A stretch of 64,000 nucleotides of DNA, from NCBI GenBank assembly GCA_023078555.1, contig CM041201.1, forward strand, positions 1,309,713 through 1,373,712, written 5' to 3'. Position numbers and translations under genes: made by a program. The stretch comes from Ulva prolifera. Taxonomy: Eukaryota > Chlorophyta > Ulvophyceae > Ulvales > Ulvaceae. Below, piece after piece: positions 47,758-59,451 of this stretch (its first letter is position 1; every line of letters begins with the position of its first letter). Below the pieces are notes generated by a model. The model worked only from the letters and a program-made list of their open reading frames with translations. It had not been told where the DNA came from and ran no database searches.

Positions 47758-47860
47758 TGTTGGTGTGTGCTGCGTGTGGCTGGTTGCGTGGTGTGCGGTT
47801 CCCCTGGTTGCTGCTCGCGGTGCCACCACTGCTGCGGCCTTGCTTACTTTGTCCTTGTAA
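47758..47860 (+). mobile_element. 103-bp retroelement insertion (family 1, copy 2) abutting the NAXD stop
   Basis: Flanked by identical 17-bp copies of CACACTTGAAGCACCTG at 47741-47757 and 47861-47877. The body includes GTGTGCGGTTCCCCTGG, TTGCTGCTCGCGGTGCC and the family 3' end TTTGTCCTTGTAA. Duplications this long and perfect argue for a recent insertion. The left duplication contains the NAXD TGA stop. Confidence 0.88.
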
Positions 47861-47877
47861 CACACTTGAAGCACCTG

Positions 47878-48688
47878 CCACACGCAGCATGCATCTCTAC
47901 GTTAAGCACGGCTGCTACAGCGCAACCGCGATGCTGGCTTGTTGCGTTCAGGGCACGTGTGCAGAGCCACAGATGATCACACCACCTTGAGACAGTGCCT
48001 GTATGCGATGTCCAAGCCTGCGCTGACCCTCTGCTGCTGATGATGATCACTCCTGGACTGCCCTATGCTTTCTGGCTGAGAGGGCTGTGCGAATGAATTG
48101 ATCTGAAGTGCTGCCGTAGCGCGTGATTGCTGTTTTGACGGGCCTGCTGCTCAGTGCTCCGTTTTGCATTCTTCTCGCTGAGGCCAAGGACATCACAAGG
48201 CGGGGTCTTCACTCCATGTGGGTGCTCACAGAGTAGCCGCTTGAATGTAGTTAGAAAGGACAGAGGCTGGGCATGGAGCCGCTAGCATGTATGTATACTG
48301 CCATCAACAAACATACACAGAATCTCACAGACATCAATACAGCGGAGCGACCCCACGAGACGTGCAGGGTCCTCCACAAAGGATGCTGAGTTGCATGTTG
48401 TAGGGCATAGCGGCCATGATACCGCGACACAAGTCATTGCACGACCTCTGGAATGATTATGAAGGGTCCAGGTGTGCCGGTGCCACCGGCTGGCAACATG
48501 CATGCGCACGTGAGGAGCACTGACGCCTTGTCGGTGCGTGGGCCCTATGCCGCAGCAAGATAGGATTGCTCATGCAGGAGTCAACGTCATTGCAGGAGGT
48601 CGCACTGACTGGACCATTATTGCACGCGTTGCAGAAGCAGAACGTGAGGCATGCGCGGTCAGGACTGTATTGGTGATACGCAAGCGCG
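47878..48688. other. Spacer between NAXD and OSCP1
   Basis: About 800 bp with NAXD 3' UTR and the OSCP1 promoter region. Short open frames only; nothing recognised. Confidence 0.5.
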
Positions 48689-50254
48689 ATGGCATGTTAT
48701 ACGACACCGTTCCTCGTATACAACCTCGGTTGCGAGATGTTGTTCATCATTGATCAGCGTCTCCGAGCTCAGGATTCTTCACAAGAGCGATCGGCAACCG
48801 TGCTGCTTGATTTGGCGGAGGGGTTGCTGCAGCCTGACTTGATGGAGGCACATTTCGCAGCGCAGCCTAGGCCCGACATTTCGTATATATACGACATATT
48901 CTTAAGGCTCACACACTCCACCGTCATGCGTCTTTCAACGACAAGGTGACCAGCTGTTGAAGCTGGAGAAACATCCATCAACCCAGCAAGGACATTTGCT
49001 CACAAGGTTGTTGGTGCAGCATGGACAGGCTGTTTGACCTTATGCTCATGGGTGTCAAGCTCATGGTATGCGGCTGTTTACATCCAGAAGCACTTCTGCA
49101 GTCTTCTCTGTGGCACCTGGACGGGATGAAGGCCATCCTAGCTGCAACTGGATCCAGGAGGGGGGCACAAGGCCCGAACAACAATGGCGTCATAGACATG
49201 CTCGAACTCTGCAAGGCCCGATTCGTTCGGGTCTATGGGACACTCAAGCTTGGTCAGCTGCACCAGTTACGGACAGAGCTTCTCCACTTCTTCTGTACCA
49301 GCAGGATAAAGGTCAGCACTCGATGGTCACTGCAGATGCGCCTGCACAGATAGCACTTCTTGATATTGTCATCTATTGCCTGGCCTGACATGATACTTAA
49401 CAAGGCCCCAGCATACAGGTGTCACTCTATCTGACAGAGGGGATCCAGGATCCGGATGGCCAGTACTTCCTGCGCAAGCCTGTGCGTGCAGCAGGAGTGC
49501 CTGTAGGGACGATCAAAACTGTTCGGGATGGAAATTACACCGTTGACCGTGTCAGTGTGGCATTCATGGAGGAGCCAGATGCAAACTTTTTCTGCCATCC
49601 CATGGTTCTTGGCGACAATTTGTACAGGCAAGCACACAGCTGCCGTACTGCAGCTTTGAGCATTGTGCCTGTGAATCGCTGGGGTGGTGCCTGTGTGGCT
49701 CAGTCAATGCTTCTGCAGCAGCGGCGGTTTGTCCTCTTTTGGGGGCTATTGGCTCACCCCCATGCACGTGCAGGAAAGACCGGATAGCTGTCATGCCACC
49801 TCCTCGAAGTGCCTTCTTGGACAATCAGCCAAGCGGCAAACGAAGCTCCACTGACAACACATCAGCAGTAGAGCACAAGCCTTCAGCATATTCTGGAAAG
49901 GATGAGCCAGGCCAGCTTCAACCAACTCAAAAATGCGCTGCTGCAGCCAGGAACAAAGCCTTGCAGAACACTGGTGATGCGGAGGACGTCACAGCCCGTG
50001 GCGAAGTGCAGCTGCTGTCTGCACTGTCATCCATGAAGGTCCGCAATGAAGCTGCAAAACTGGATTTGTTCATTGAGGATGATGCGATCGAAGAGCCGCC
50101 TCCGCAAGAGCCAAATGTTGTCCGCGTCGGCACAGCAGGCCGTGGTGCCTACTCATCTCACCTCGAGGGCATGGCAAGCATCGTGGAAAGCGGGGGGACA
50201 AATGGAGGGGCATTGGATCTTCTGGCGATGATGGACCATGAAGCAGAGGGGTGA
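48689..50254 (+). CDS. OSCP1: OSCP1 (organic solute carrier partner 1) homologue
   Basis: Four exons (48689-48945, 49020-49311, 49419-49627, 49774-50254) give exactly 412 codons plus stop, close to the human length of about 390. Landmarks: VYNLGCEMLFIIDQRLRAQ at the N-terminus, STTSMDRLFDLMLMGVK, the HLDGMKAI segment, the central TVDRVSVAFMEEPD, GDNLYRKDRIAVMPP, and an Asp/Glu-rich disordered tail of about 130 residues. OSCP1 (also called NOR1) is conserved in ciliated eukaryotes and has been associated with organic solute transport and cilia; its molecular role is unsettled. Intron 3 (49628-49773) has a GC donor (TACAG/GCAAGC). The start (MACYTTPF) is immediately followed by the conserved core, so it is probably right. 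Confidence 0.9.
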
Positions 50255-51486
50255 GCACAGCAGGGTTGGTGAAGAAAGTGGATACCGATTTGGCGGTCAA
50301 TCGACGGGAACCGTACTTCAAACGCTGCTCTTTTGAAGAACGATGTTCCGTTTCCTGGTGTGGTGAAAGGCATGGACTAGACTCACGGATCCTACGATGG
50401 TGTGGAAAACAGAGATGCGAGACAAGTTCTCATGTCACCCACATCATGTGCTTGTGCGTGCTTCAGGCAAAGGCAATTCCTGTGACCTGAAGCACTGGGC
50501 CTGGATCAGCTGATGTGCATGCAATCATCAACATGAGAGCCAGGCAGGGAGATCGCGCGCCTCTGCCAGCTCTCTCAGCACTTGTGGCTACAATCGGCAC
50601 AATGCTGTCATGATTGATCAAGGCGCCTGTACATGTACCTACGGCAGTTCATTGTTGTTTGAGGATCGATTGCAGCCACTGCATGGATGTAATTGCACCT
50701 GCACACAGCCTATCGGGGTGGGTTGCATGTGTGTGTTTGTGGGTGTGTGTGGTCTTGTGTGGGTCACAAGGACAAAGCAAGCAAGGCAGGTAGGCCCGCG
50801 AGCAGCAACCAGGGGAACCGCACACCACGCAACAAGCCACACACAGCACACCCACGCATCACCAGCGACCGCCCCGGCCACAGCCACACACCCACAAACA
50901 CTCACAAGCATCACACCCAAGACCCACAAGCACACGTACACCCACCCGCACCCCGCCCACCAGCCAGGCACAAGAGCCCCGAAAGAAAGAAGCACCTGCA
51001 GCCAAGGCCGCCGAGCAAAGAAACAGCCAGACCCCACAACAAACAGTTGCGTAGTCTGCGGTTCCCCCGGTTGCTGCTCGCGGTGCTACCTGCCTTGCTT
51101 GCTTTGTCCTTGTAACACACAGCCTATCGGTCCTCCAGACCACTTGCATATGCACATCTCAAGCATGCACGGCACGCTGCCAAAGCCTCCCACCGGGGAC
51201 GATGCGGCCTGAAGGATCATGCATTGACTTGTGGCGTCATCATCTCGGTGCGTCGAGGGGCACGTTGCGAGCAGCGATGCAAAGGCTGCGGTCAATAGAT
51301 TATTGTGTCTTGACGCTGTGGAGGCAGACGTGGTCTTCAGCGTGCAACTCCCGGAGAAGCTTTGGTGCTACTGCAACGGTGTCTATGCGCGCAATTGGCC
51401 ATTTGATAAAGACGATCGCGGTCACCATTCATATGTAAAGTTCGTGTTCATTAGATGTTGTGATCCCCAGCTTGTCAACCACGACG
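50255..51486. other. Spacer between OSCP1 and FAM184
   Basis: About 1.2 kb carrying the largest balanced-composition insertion of family 1 (50717-51115). The remainder is presumed 3' UTR and the FAM184 promoter. No gene is recognised. Confidence 0.5.
50717..51115. mobile_element. 399-bp retroelement insertion (family 1, copy 3) with internal inverted arms
   Basis: Flanked by identical 15-bp copies of CACACAGCCTATCGG (50702-50716 and 51116-51130). The right end carries TTGCTGCTCGCGGTGC, CTGCCTTGCTTGCTT and TTTGTCCTTGTAA. Near the left end (about 50759-50835) the same roughly 75-bp sequence appears in reverse complement (ACAAGGACAAAGCAAGC, CGCGAGCAGCAACCAGGGG), so the transcript could fold into a long hairpin. 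The interior is CA/CAC-rich and has no meaningful open frame. Confidence 0.88.
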
Positions 51487-54400
51487 ATGGCAGAGAACCC
51501 GTACCAGATGCCAGACCTGCAGGTGTGCCGCCGTGCGCATGCGGATGCATATTGAAACATCTGCATCGATGATGATGGTCTATGCTGTGATGCCTCGAAC
51601 ACGCACGTGCAGCTCCGCATGAGCAAGAAAATTGCTCAGCTGACAAATGTGATCCATCACCTGCACACCAAAACGGAGGATCATGAGATGGATTTACAAG
51701 ATATGGCGGCAGCCTACGAATCAGAGATTGAAAGTATGCTGAAAGATGCAGCAACCAGGATTAATTCTTTCAAGAACCAGCTGGAAGCTGCGAGAGACGA
51801 TGCTCGGTTTCAGGAGGCAGTGCAGAAAGTCAAGGCCGAACATGAGCAATTGCGACAGGTCAGCCAGCCCAAGAAGCGCAGTTGGCTTGAATCTTCTGTC
51901 ACTCGTTTGATGCAGCCTCTCACGTGACGTCAGTCTCGATACACGAAAGACCTGTGTCATTATTTGTCTCTTTGGTGCAGGCTTCTGTTGCTGAGCTTAC
52001 AGCGTTCAAGCAGAAGATGTCCGACCGCGACATTGCAGTTCAGAATGCTGCAAAAAAGCAGCTAGCGGATGTGAACTCGCAAGTTGCAGACCTTGTGCAA
52101 AGGCTGGATGCAGCTGTTGGAGATCTTGATGCTGTCAAAAGGCAGGCTGATGAAGAGACTTCGCAGCTTACAACGCAGCTCGCCAAGGTATGCCATACCC
52201 ATCAGCACCCCAGTTCGGGCCGTCATACCTTGCGTCGCAGCATCAGCGCCATCGTGTTCCACCTTGGCATGATTCCACCATGTGTGTGTCAACCACTACC
52301 AGGCAGCTGCAACGTTCGGCCGTGGCTGTACACATCAGCAGCATCAAATGCCACCTTGTTTAAGCATGTTGTAGTTGTGCGTTTTGGAGTCACGGTGGCA
52401 GGCCACAGCCTATGCCACTTGTTTTGAAGCGTTTACCGCCATCCCCTACATGCAGGCCAAAGAAGAAACGGAAGAAGCAATCAAAGAGGGCAACCACCGG
52501 TACAACTCGATGCTCAACGACCGCATGAACAAGGTCGATCAGCTGATGCGCAGCATGGAGTCACTGAAGCTGGAGCTTGCAAGCAAGGACGCCAGTGTGA
52601 AGAGCCTACAAGACGAGATCGCAAAGCAGGAAGCAGAGGCTGCTGCCACTCAAGCGCGGCAGCAGAAGGCATGGGACGAGGAGCGCAAGGCCGCTGTAGC
52701 ACAGCAGGCACAGGTGCCCTACCACTAAGTAGCCGCTGCACATCCCTGCTCGTGATGGATCTCCCATACCAAGTTTACTGGCATTTGTGGTCCCGATTAT
52801 CCGGAGTTGTCAAAAGTCCACAATGATAAGGCAGAGTGCTTTTTTTGTTACATCTCGTGTGGTTGAGTCTTGCTTCGCTTCACCTGCATATCACAGCTCA
52901 GAGCATTTTGCGGGAACTGTCAAGCTGTGCGCTCATAGGACCGGTCGGACCCAGGGTTGGACTGACCACATTTCATGATGTGTTTCCATCATATATACAG
53001 GCCATCAAGGCATGACGCACTGTCAAAAGTGTGCTTGCTGTATGCAGGTAGAGAAGAAGTGGCAGGAGCGCTTGCAGGGTGCGATCTCTGGCATAGAGGA
53101 GCAGCGCCAGGTCACGCTGTCTGCAAACAGGAAGATTGGAACCTTGGAGGCCGCACTTGCTGCGTCTAAGGACATGCACGCCACTGAGCTCGGCAAAGTG
53201 ACCAATCTACAGCGGCAGATCGAGGACATGAGTTCAGCATTGAGACAAGCTGAATCCAAGAAGGACGACATAGCAGATACAGCGGCCCATGCTCAGAAAC
53301 GTGTCTGTTCTCTTGAAGCAGAGGTGGAGGAGCTGAAAGGGAAGCACGCACATGCCTCAAGGGAAGCTAAAAAAGACCAGGCTAGTCTGGAGGAGCAGGT
53401 ATGCCTCTGTTGTTGTCCCTTGAAATTTTCTTCTTGCTGTTGTATGGGTATGTTGTGTTGATTCGTTGAGGCCAGGACCTGTCAAAACATGTGTTGCAAG
53501 CACATGTGCTGATGGGGGCGTTTTCAGGTAGCTGCACAACAACGGGGAGGTGGTGCCCGTGTCTCATGTTTTCCTCATGTGCCATCAGATCAGCTTTTCA
53601 TTCTCTGCATTTACCCATGTTGGGCATGTGTGCTTCCATTCCGTCACACACATGCAGGTGGCAAAGTTCAGTCACGAGTTGCACGCCTCACAGCAGGAGC
53701 TCAAAACCCTAGCAGAATCGCACAAGAAGGCCCTACAGGAGCACTGCAAGGCCCAATCTGCAGTACAGTCCACAGAATCAGAGCTGCATGACCTGAGGCT
53801 CGCGTTCACAGACCTGAAGGTGCCTTGCTACTGCTCGAGAACTCACGCCACAACATCGTGTGCTCATCGTCGTCACCAGCTATCACGATTTGCTCTCTGG
53901 CCACCACCATCAGTGCCCTCATTATGTTTCTGCACAGTGAACTTTTTGGTTGAAGGTGCTTCATATGGGCATGGACTGACGCCTGTTTTGAGGCCTTGAA
54001 TCTCAGACTCCCACCCAGGGCTGCTTGCTTTATCAAGACTGTATCCACATGCTTTGTAAAGCGCAAGGTGCGGCAACTGCAATACAAGTACTTCAAAGTT
54101 GAAGTGTGCCATATGTTGCAGAACTTGCGAGAGACTGAGAAAAACAAGCACGAGAAAGCGATGGGGGCAGCACAGGTGGCGCATGCAACGGACCTGCGCA
54201 ACAAAGAGAAGGAACTGGCTGAAGCTCGGGAGCAGCTGCAGCAAGGGCAACGGGAGCGGGAAAATCTGATGCAGGAAGGGCACAAAAGCGCTGCCGACGT
54301 GCGAGCACAAATGCTTGCAGAGATGAAACGGAAGCAGGACGAAGCTGTTCAGGTTCATTTGGCGGAGATCGAGCGCCTCAAGGCTGAGCATCAAGCACAA

Positions 54401-57400
54401 GTTCAGTCTGCAAGCTCCAGTCACGAGCAGCAAATGGAAACGTTGAAGATGAAGCAGCAGGAGCTGCAGCTACAAGCACACCAAAAGCGTGAAGCAGTGG
54501 GCCCCCTTGGAACATGGATGCTTTCTGGCTGTTCGTGGGCTGAATCGCTGCACTTGTTCCAGAGAATGCAGGTGCACGCTGTCAGCTTTGTGTGGCAACC
54601 AGAGAACAGCTCTGAATGCAGGAAGCTGAGGCGAATGCGTCATCTCTGAGAAGGAACGCAGCAGCCGAGCTTGTCAGACATCAGGAGACTTGGAATGCCA
54701 AGGAGAAGTTGCTCGAGGGTGAGGCTCAAGAGCTCCGAGAACAGCTGGAGCTGCTGCAAGCAAGTCAGCAAGACCTGCAGCGCCAAAGCTTGCAGACTAC
54801 AAAGCAGAGTGATGTGTGGCCCTGTTTCGCGCAGTTTGTTGTGCCCATGGGGTCATCCTGCACGATGGCATGCTCAAGTTATCGCGACACCCGTTGGCTA
54901 CCACACAGCGGCAAGCAAACGCGATGCATGAAGTGCTCATGCATGTGCAGCTGTTTGTCAAAAAGTAGCACATGCAGGCGGAGCAGCAGCAGCTCAAGAA
55001 ACAAGTGGCAAGCTTGAATCAGCAGCTGCAAACTGTGGAGCAGAAGCTTGCAGAGGCACTGAAGGCCATCGCGTGCGCTCAAGAGGAAGCACGTCAGTAT
55101 CGAGAACAAGCCAGCTCGGCATCTGCCTCTGCTGAGGCCGAGTCGCAGACATTGCAGCAGACCATTTCTGACCTTCAAGCCAAGCATGCGAAAAGCCAGC
55201 GCGAGGTACGTGTTGCGGGGCACTCTAAGCATGTCCGTATGGCACTGCATGACAAGTCGTGCAAGCGGGTAGCATGTGATCTCTTCAGGCGGCTCTGATG
55301 GTCGTGCGGGCAGCACAACGCTGACCAACGTGGTCGAGCAAAGGATCTGCTAGACGACAGCGTGATGTGTCTTTGATTCCTCTCACACCACATGGCGTAG
55401 CGCTGCCTCCTTGCATGGTCTGCACTGATGTGATCCTACGCTGCAAGCAGCATGCTGATAAGCTGCATGAGTGCACGTGCAACGACTCAGGTGCTGTGTT
55501 TTCAATCGTGACATGTCTGCCATTGTGTATGTTGGACGTGCAGGCAGAGCTCCTTCTAGAGCACAAGCTGGCGCAACTTCGGGCTGAGGTAACAGCCCAT
55601 TGGAAACAGAAAATGGAAGCCTCTGTAGCTGAGTCGCTTTCGAGCGCGACTCGATACCACAGCGACCAGCTGGAATGCCAGCAGCAGAGGCTTGCTGACA
55701 GCTTGACACAACGACACGCCGAGGAGCTGCATGAGCTGCAGACGAGGTAAGGACTACGTTTGGACCCTGGACATGCCTTGGGGTGGAGGTGTCACATGCA
55801 GCGTGGCCACATTGCATCCTTTCACAATGTGCACCATCAGCAGGCACACAGAGACATTGGATGCACTGCGAAGAGATTTGGACACTCAGCATGAAGAACA
55901 ATTGGCGCGCATGAAGAAAGACTGGAAACAAAAGCTGGACGCTGCAAGCGGCGATGCATGGTCGAACATGCAAGCGCTCCAGTCGACAGCATCAGAGCAG
56001 ATAGCCAGAGCAAAACAAGCACATGCAACAGATGTTGTGCAAAAGGAAGCTCGGCACAAGCAGGAGGTACATGACCTCCTTCAGCGGCACGAACAGCAGC
56101 TGGAAGGTGCAAGGGCTGGTCACGAGGCAGCATTAAAAGCACTGAGGGGGGACCTGGACAGAACGGTTTGGGAGAAAGACAAGGAATTGGCTGCTGTGAA
56201 GCAACACTCTTCTCAAGAGCTACGCACAGCACAGGTTTGACGTCGTATTGTATGTGGCAACTGCTTGTTGCATGTGGCGCTCAGCAGGGCAGCATAGCCC
56301 AGACAACAACAGCATACATTGTGGGAAACCAACTCGGGGAGAATGTGCACAGGTCAATTCTGAAAAAGCGGCGACAGAAGCTCGAGGCCTGCAGACACGC
56401 CTGGAGGGACAAATCAAGCAGCTGCAAGACAAAGTCAACAGTGCTGAGACTACGGTCCAACAGCTCACAGCCAAGGGCGCTGAATTGCAACAGGCGCTTG
56501 TCCAAAAGGCGGCCAGCATGTCCGATGCACTCAGAGAGATGCAGGGGGAACATAGTGAAGCTATGGCAGCTGCAGAGCAGAGCTTCGCAGACATGTCATC
56601 TGCCAAGGATCAGGCTCACAGTTGTAGCATAGCAGCACTGCAGGTGATGATCGTCTCACACACCCAAAGGAGTCCTTCCAGCCTCCGAGGACTTGAGATC
56701 ACTTGCGCAGTGAGAGCATGTCGACATCGATATCGACATCGATATCACAGCTGCAACGGCGGACATGTCACGCAGGCAATCGCACCAAGGATCAATGCTT
56801 GGATTCTCTAAATTCGCTAGTAGTTGAACACACAGTGTCCTGTGGCTGAGTGTGCACTGTGGAATAGGAATCAGAATCCATCGGCCTTGCAGGCCACGTT
56901 GGAGGATGTCCGGACAGGGGCAGAGGAGAAGTATGACTCATTAGCCCAGGCATATGGTGAGCTGAGAGCACAGTGGGAGACTCGGGGACCCCGGGAAGAA
57001 GACGTAGAACAGATCCAAACTTTGATCAGAACCTTGGAAGATAGAGACGCCAAGATCGCTGCTTTTGAGCAGCGGTATAATGAGTTGCATAATGTGCGTC
57101 ACACACCCCTTTCATGCACTGATATCACCTCCAGTTGGGCTGAACGATTATTGCACTGCATGAAGCTGGAAGTAACGGCTTACACTTGTTCTGTCAAATG
57201 TGATGACGGGGTTGTGAATTCAGGAAATGCTGCTGCGCGAGGACAATTACAACAACCGCTTCGCAAACGGTGGAGCTGGGAGGCACATACTGGCAGTGGA
57301 CAAAGCAATATCAAGCACCCAGGACGTTTCAGAATGGATGCTAAAAAGATCTTCATCTTCGAAGGCAGGGGCTGTTGGTAGATCGAGCAGCTTGGCGCCA

Positions 57401-57469
57401 AGATCCTCTTTCAAAACTAGTAGTGCGAGGGCTTCAAACCGCAAGGCAGAGCTGAAGCTGGACCGATGA
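51487..57469 (+). CDS. FAM184A: FAM184 family coiled-coil protein
   Basis: Fourteen exons join in frame to 1,128 codons, matching the roughly 1,140 residues of human FAM184A: 51487-51522, 51613-51858, 51981-52187, 52456-52713, 53048-53398, 53658-53819, 54122-54496, 54622-54813, 54978-55205, 55544-55746, 55844-56234, 56353-56643, 56893-57093 and 57224-57469. Exon 1 has only 12 codons (MAENPYQMPDLQ) and leads into the family hallmark RMSKKIAQLTNVIHHLHTK. The body is almost continuous alpha-helical coiled coil, rich in Glu, Gln, Lys and Ala. The family C-terminal signature is present: ELRAQWETRGPREEDVEQI and, across the last junction, LLREDNYNNRF, followed by a basic Ser-rich tail. Family function is poorly known; its distribution follows ciliated organisms. 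All 13 donors are GT and most acceptors are GCAG. The A/B choice in the symbol is by convention only. Confidence 0.93.
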
Positions 57470-58104
57470 GGCCCGGCATACACTTGTGACTATTTTTGGA
57501 GAAGGTTTGAGTAACTTTTGACGGCATCTGATCGGGTGTCACTTACAAATTCCTCTGTGTACACCTGTTGAGATGCCGACTGGGCTGAGTGGTTTAAGTG
57601 GACATGCGACAACAGAATCCACAGCTTCAGGAAAAGTTTGCATTGCCTAAAGCACAGCCAACGATGCAAGAGTGCACGCTTGCGTAAGTCGTTTCACATT
57701 TTAGCAGCTTTTACCGTCGATCGTCCAGATTACCTGTCGACCGGCGGTTCAAATTGTGTCATGCGTGTCACTGTCTTCTTCGTGTCGATGACGCCTGCCT
57801 GAGGCGATGAATTCAATCTGAAGTACCTTGACAGACGTTCATGTCCACTTTCGGCCGTAGTTCCTACACCGGACGCACGGCGCGGACGCTGGCCGCTGCT
57901 CTGCCTGGGCCCTCCCCCAAACAACACAGACGAACCTGCACCACAGCAACGCAAGACGCAAAAGCGGGGGGCACTATGTACTATTCGGAGCTAACTGTAC
58001 GTTGTAACATCGTTTGGAATAAACTGCATGCTGAACACCGGCGACATAGAAGTTGTAGTTAAAGGTGCTGGTCGGCAGATGCCTGCTGCAGGGCAATTTG
58101 GTCA
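57470..58104. other. Spacer between FAM184 and the methyltransferase
   Basis: About 630 bp, probably the FAM184 3' UTR and the next promoter. An ATG at 57841 opens a 73-codon frame that does not connect to the methyltransferase domain. Confidence 0.45.
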
Positions 58105-59327
58105 ATGCTGCAGGAACTGTACTGGAAAGCTTGCTGCATGCAGTTTGACCATAGCGAGTACTGGGAGGACCGGTACTGCACAAACAGCAGCGATTATGAG
58201 TGGTACCTGAGCTATCCCTCAGTCGCGCCAGTGATTGAACAGCACATTCCTAAGGATGCGTCCATACTGCACGTCGGGGTTGGAACATCAACGATGCACG
58301 AAGAGATGGCAACAGCAGGGTACCAGTCTATTACCAATGTGGACTACTCCCAGAAATGCATTGATATAATACAGGACCGATGGCACTCCAGGTCAGATCC
58401 CAGGAATGTTTGCTTCAGCCGCTTGACATCTGCTCGACCATCATGAACTCCATGAACAGAATTGCAGATCATCCGGCCATCTAATGAAGCTGTATCAGGC
58501 GTGCCGCTCTTTACAGCACCGTAGCTCATGCCTTTGCGTTCGCGGGACACAAGATCTGGCACTGCCCCTCTCAAATCGATCTTGACAACAAGATGGACTG
58601 AATCATGAATGCATGCAGGAGCGGCAACAGCGCCTGCCAGATGTCATTCCAGGTTGTGGACTGCAGACACATGCCCATGTTTGAAGACAGTTGCTTTAGC
58701 GCAGTCCTGGACAAAGGCACAATGGATGCAATGCTGTGTGCTGAAGACGACACTGGAAACGCTGCCAAAATGCTGGCTGAGACCTACCGAGTCCTCCGCA
58801 ACGGTGTGCAGTCTAGGTCTAGGCAGTTGACAGCAAGCCAGCATCGCTGAAAGGCATGCCATGCGTTTGCTGTGTGGACGCACACTATATACAGCAGCAT
58901 GAGCATTTTGAAGCATCCACCCCATTCAGTGTTCCAGCCCCAGCATGAATAATCCATGCTATTCATCAATGCCGCTTCACATCACTCCTGACAAATAGTG
59001 TGCACCACAGGGTACTCGTTTGAGCGCTAGCACATTTGGGCAACGCTCGTGTTAATCCCTCTTGGGTGAGTGAGCGAACATAGGCTGCACCTGAAAACAT
59101 CAAGGTTAACATTTGCAGGTGGTGTCTATGTGTGGTGCACAAGTGGGCTGCCAAACTCAAGAATGCCATACTTCAAGTTCTTTGGCCCTCACAAGCTGGA
59201 AGTGTACGCCGTGGGGGACACTGTGTCAGGGCCGCTGACAGCTGAAGATGCCAGCAGGGTCACAGACGTCAACTTTTCAAGCTATTACGCGTATGTGCTG
59301 ACCCGGACAGACAATGATCTGCAGTGA
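58105..59327 (+). CDS. EEF1AKMT4-like class I SAM-dependent methyltransferase
   Basis: Three exons (58105-58391, 58619-58803, 59119-59327) give 226 codons, near the 255 of human EEF1AKMT4. Features: entry motif HSEYWEDRY, SSDYEWYLSY, SAM-binding motif I ILHVGVGTSTM (GxGxS form), NVDYSQKCIDI (acidic motif after beta-2), DCRHMPMFEDSCFSAVLDKGTMDAML (motif II/III region with the family DKGTxDA), YRVLRNGG and a C-terminal KLEVYAVGD strand. EEF1AKMT4 methylates a lysine of translation elongation factor eEF1A; METTL13-type paralogues share the fold, so the exact substrate is inferred. The gene ends 125 bp from the convergent TXNDC9 stop. The start at 58105 (MLQELYW) could have an upstream extension. 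Confidence 0.85.
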
Positions 59328-59451
59328 GGCAAGAGCTGATGCGGTACACCGCTGCATGCATAACTTGTTGCTGCCATGTGGCGCAGTTGTGAACGTCTGT
59401 GTGGTCATTCGTCAACAGAGAAATTATGTAAGTGTAAATGGTGAAATTTAG

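Noticed and set aside
50717-51115. Classification of copy 3 as a MITE because of its inverted arms
   Set aside because: Copies 1, 2 and 4 have no inverted repeats, and target duplications vary from 12 to 17 bp, unlike cut-and-paste DNA elements with fixed short duplications.
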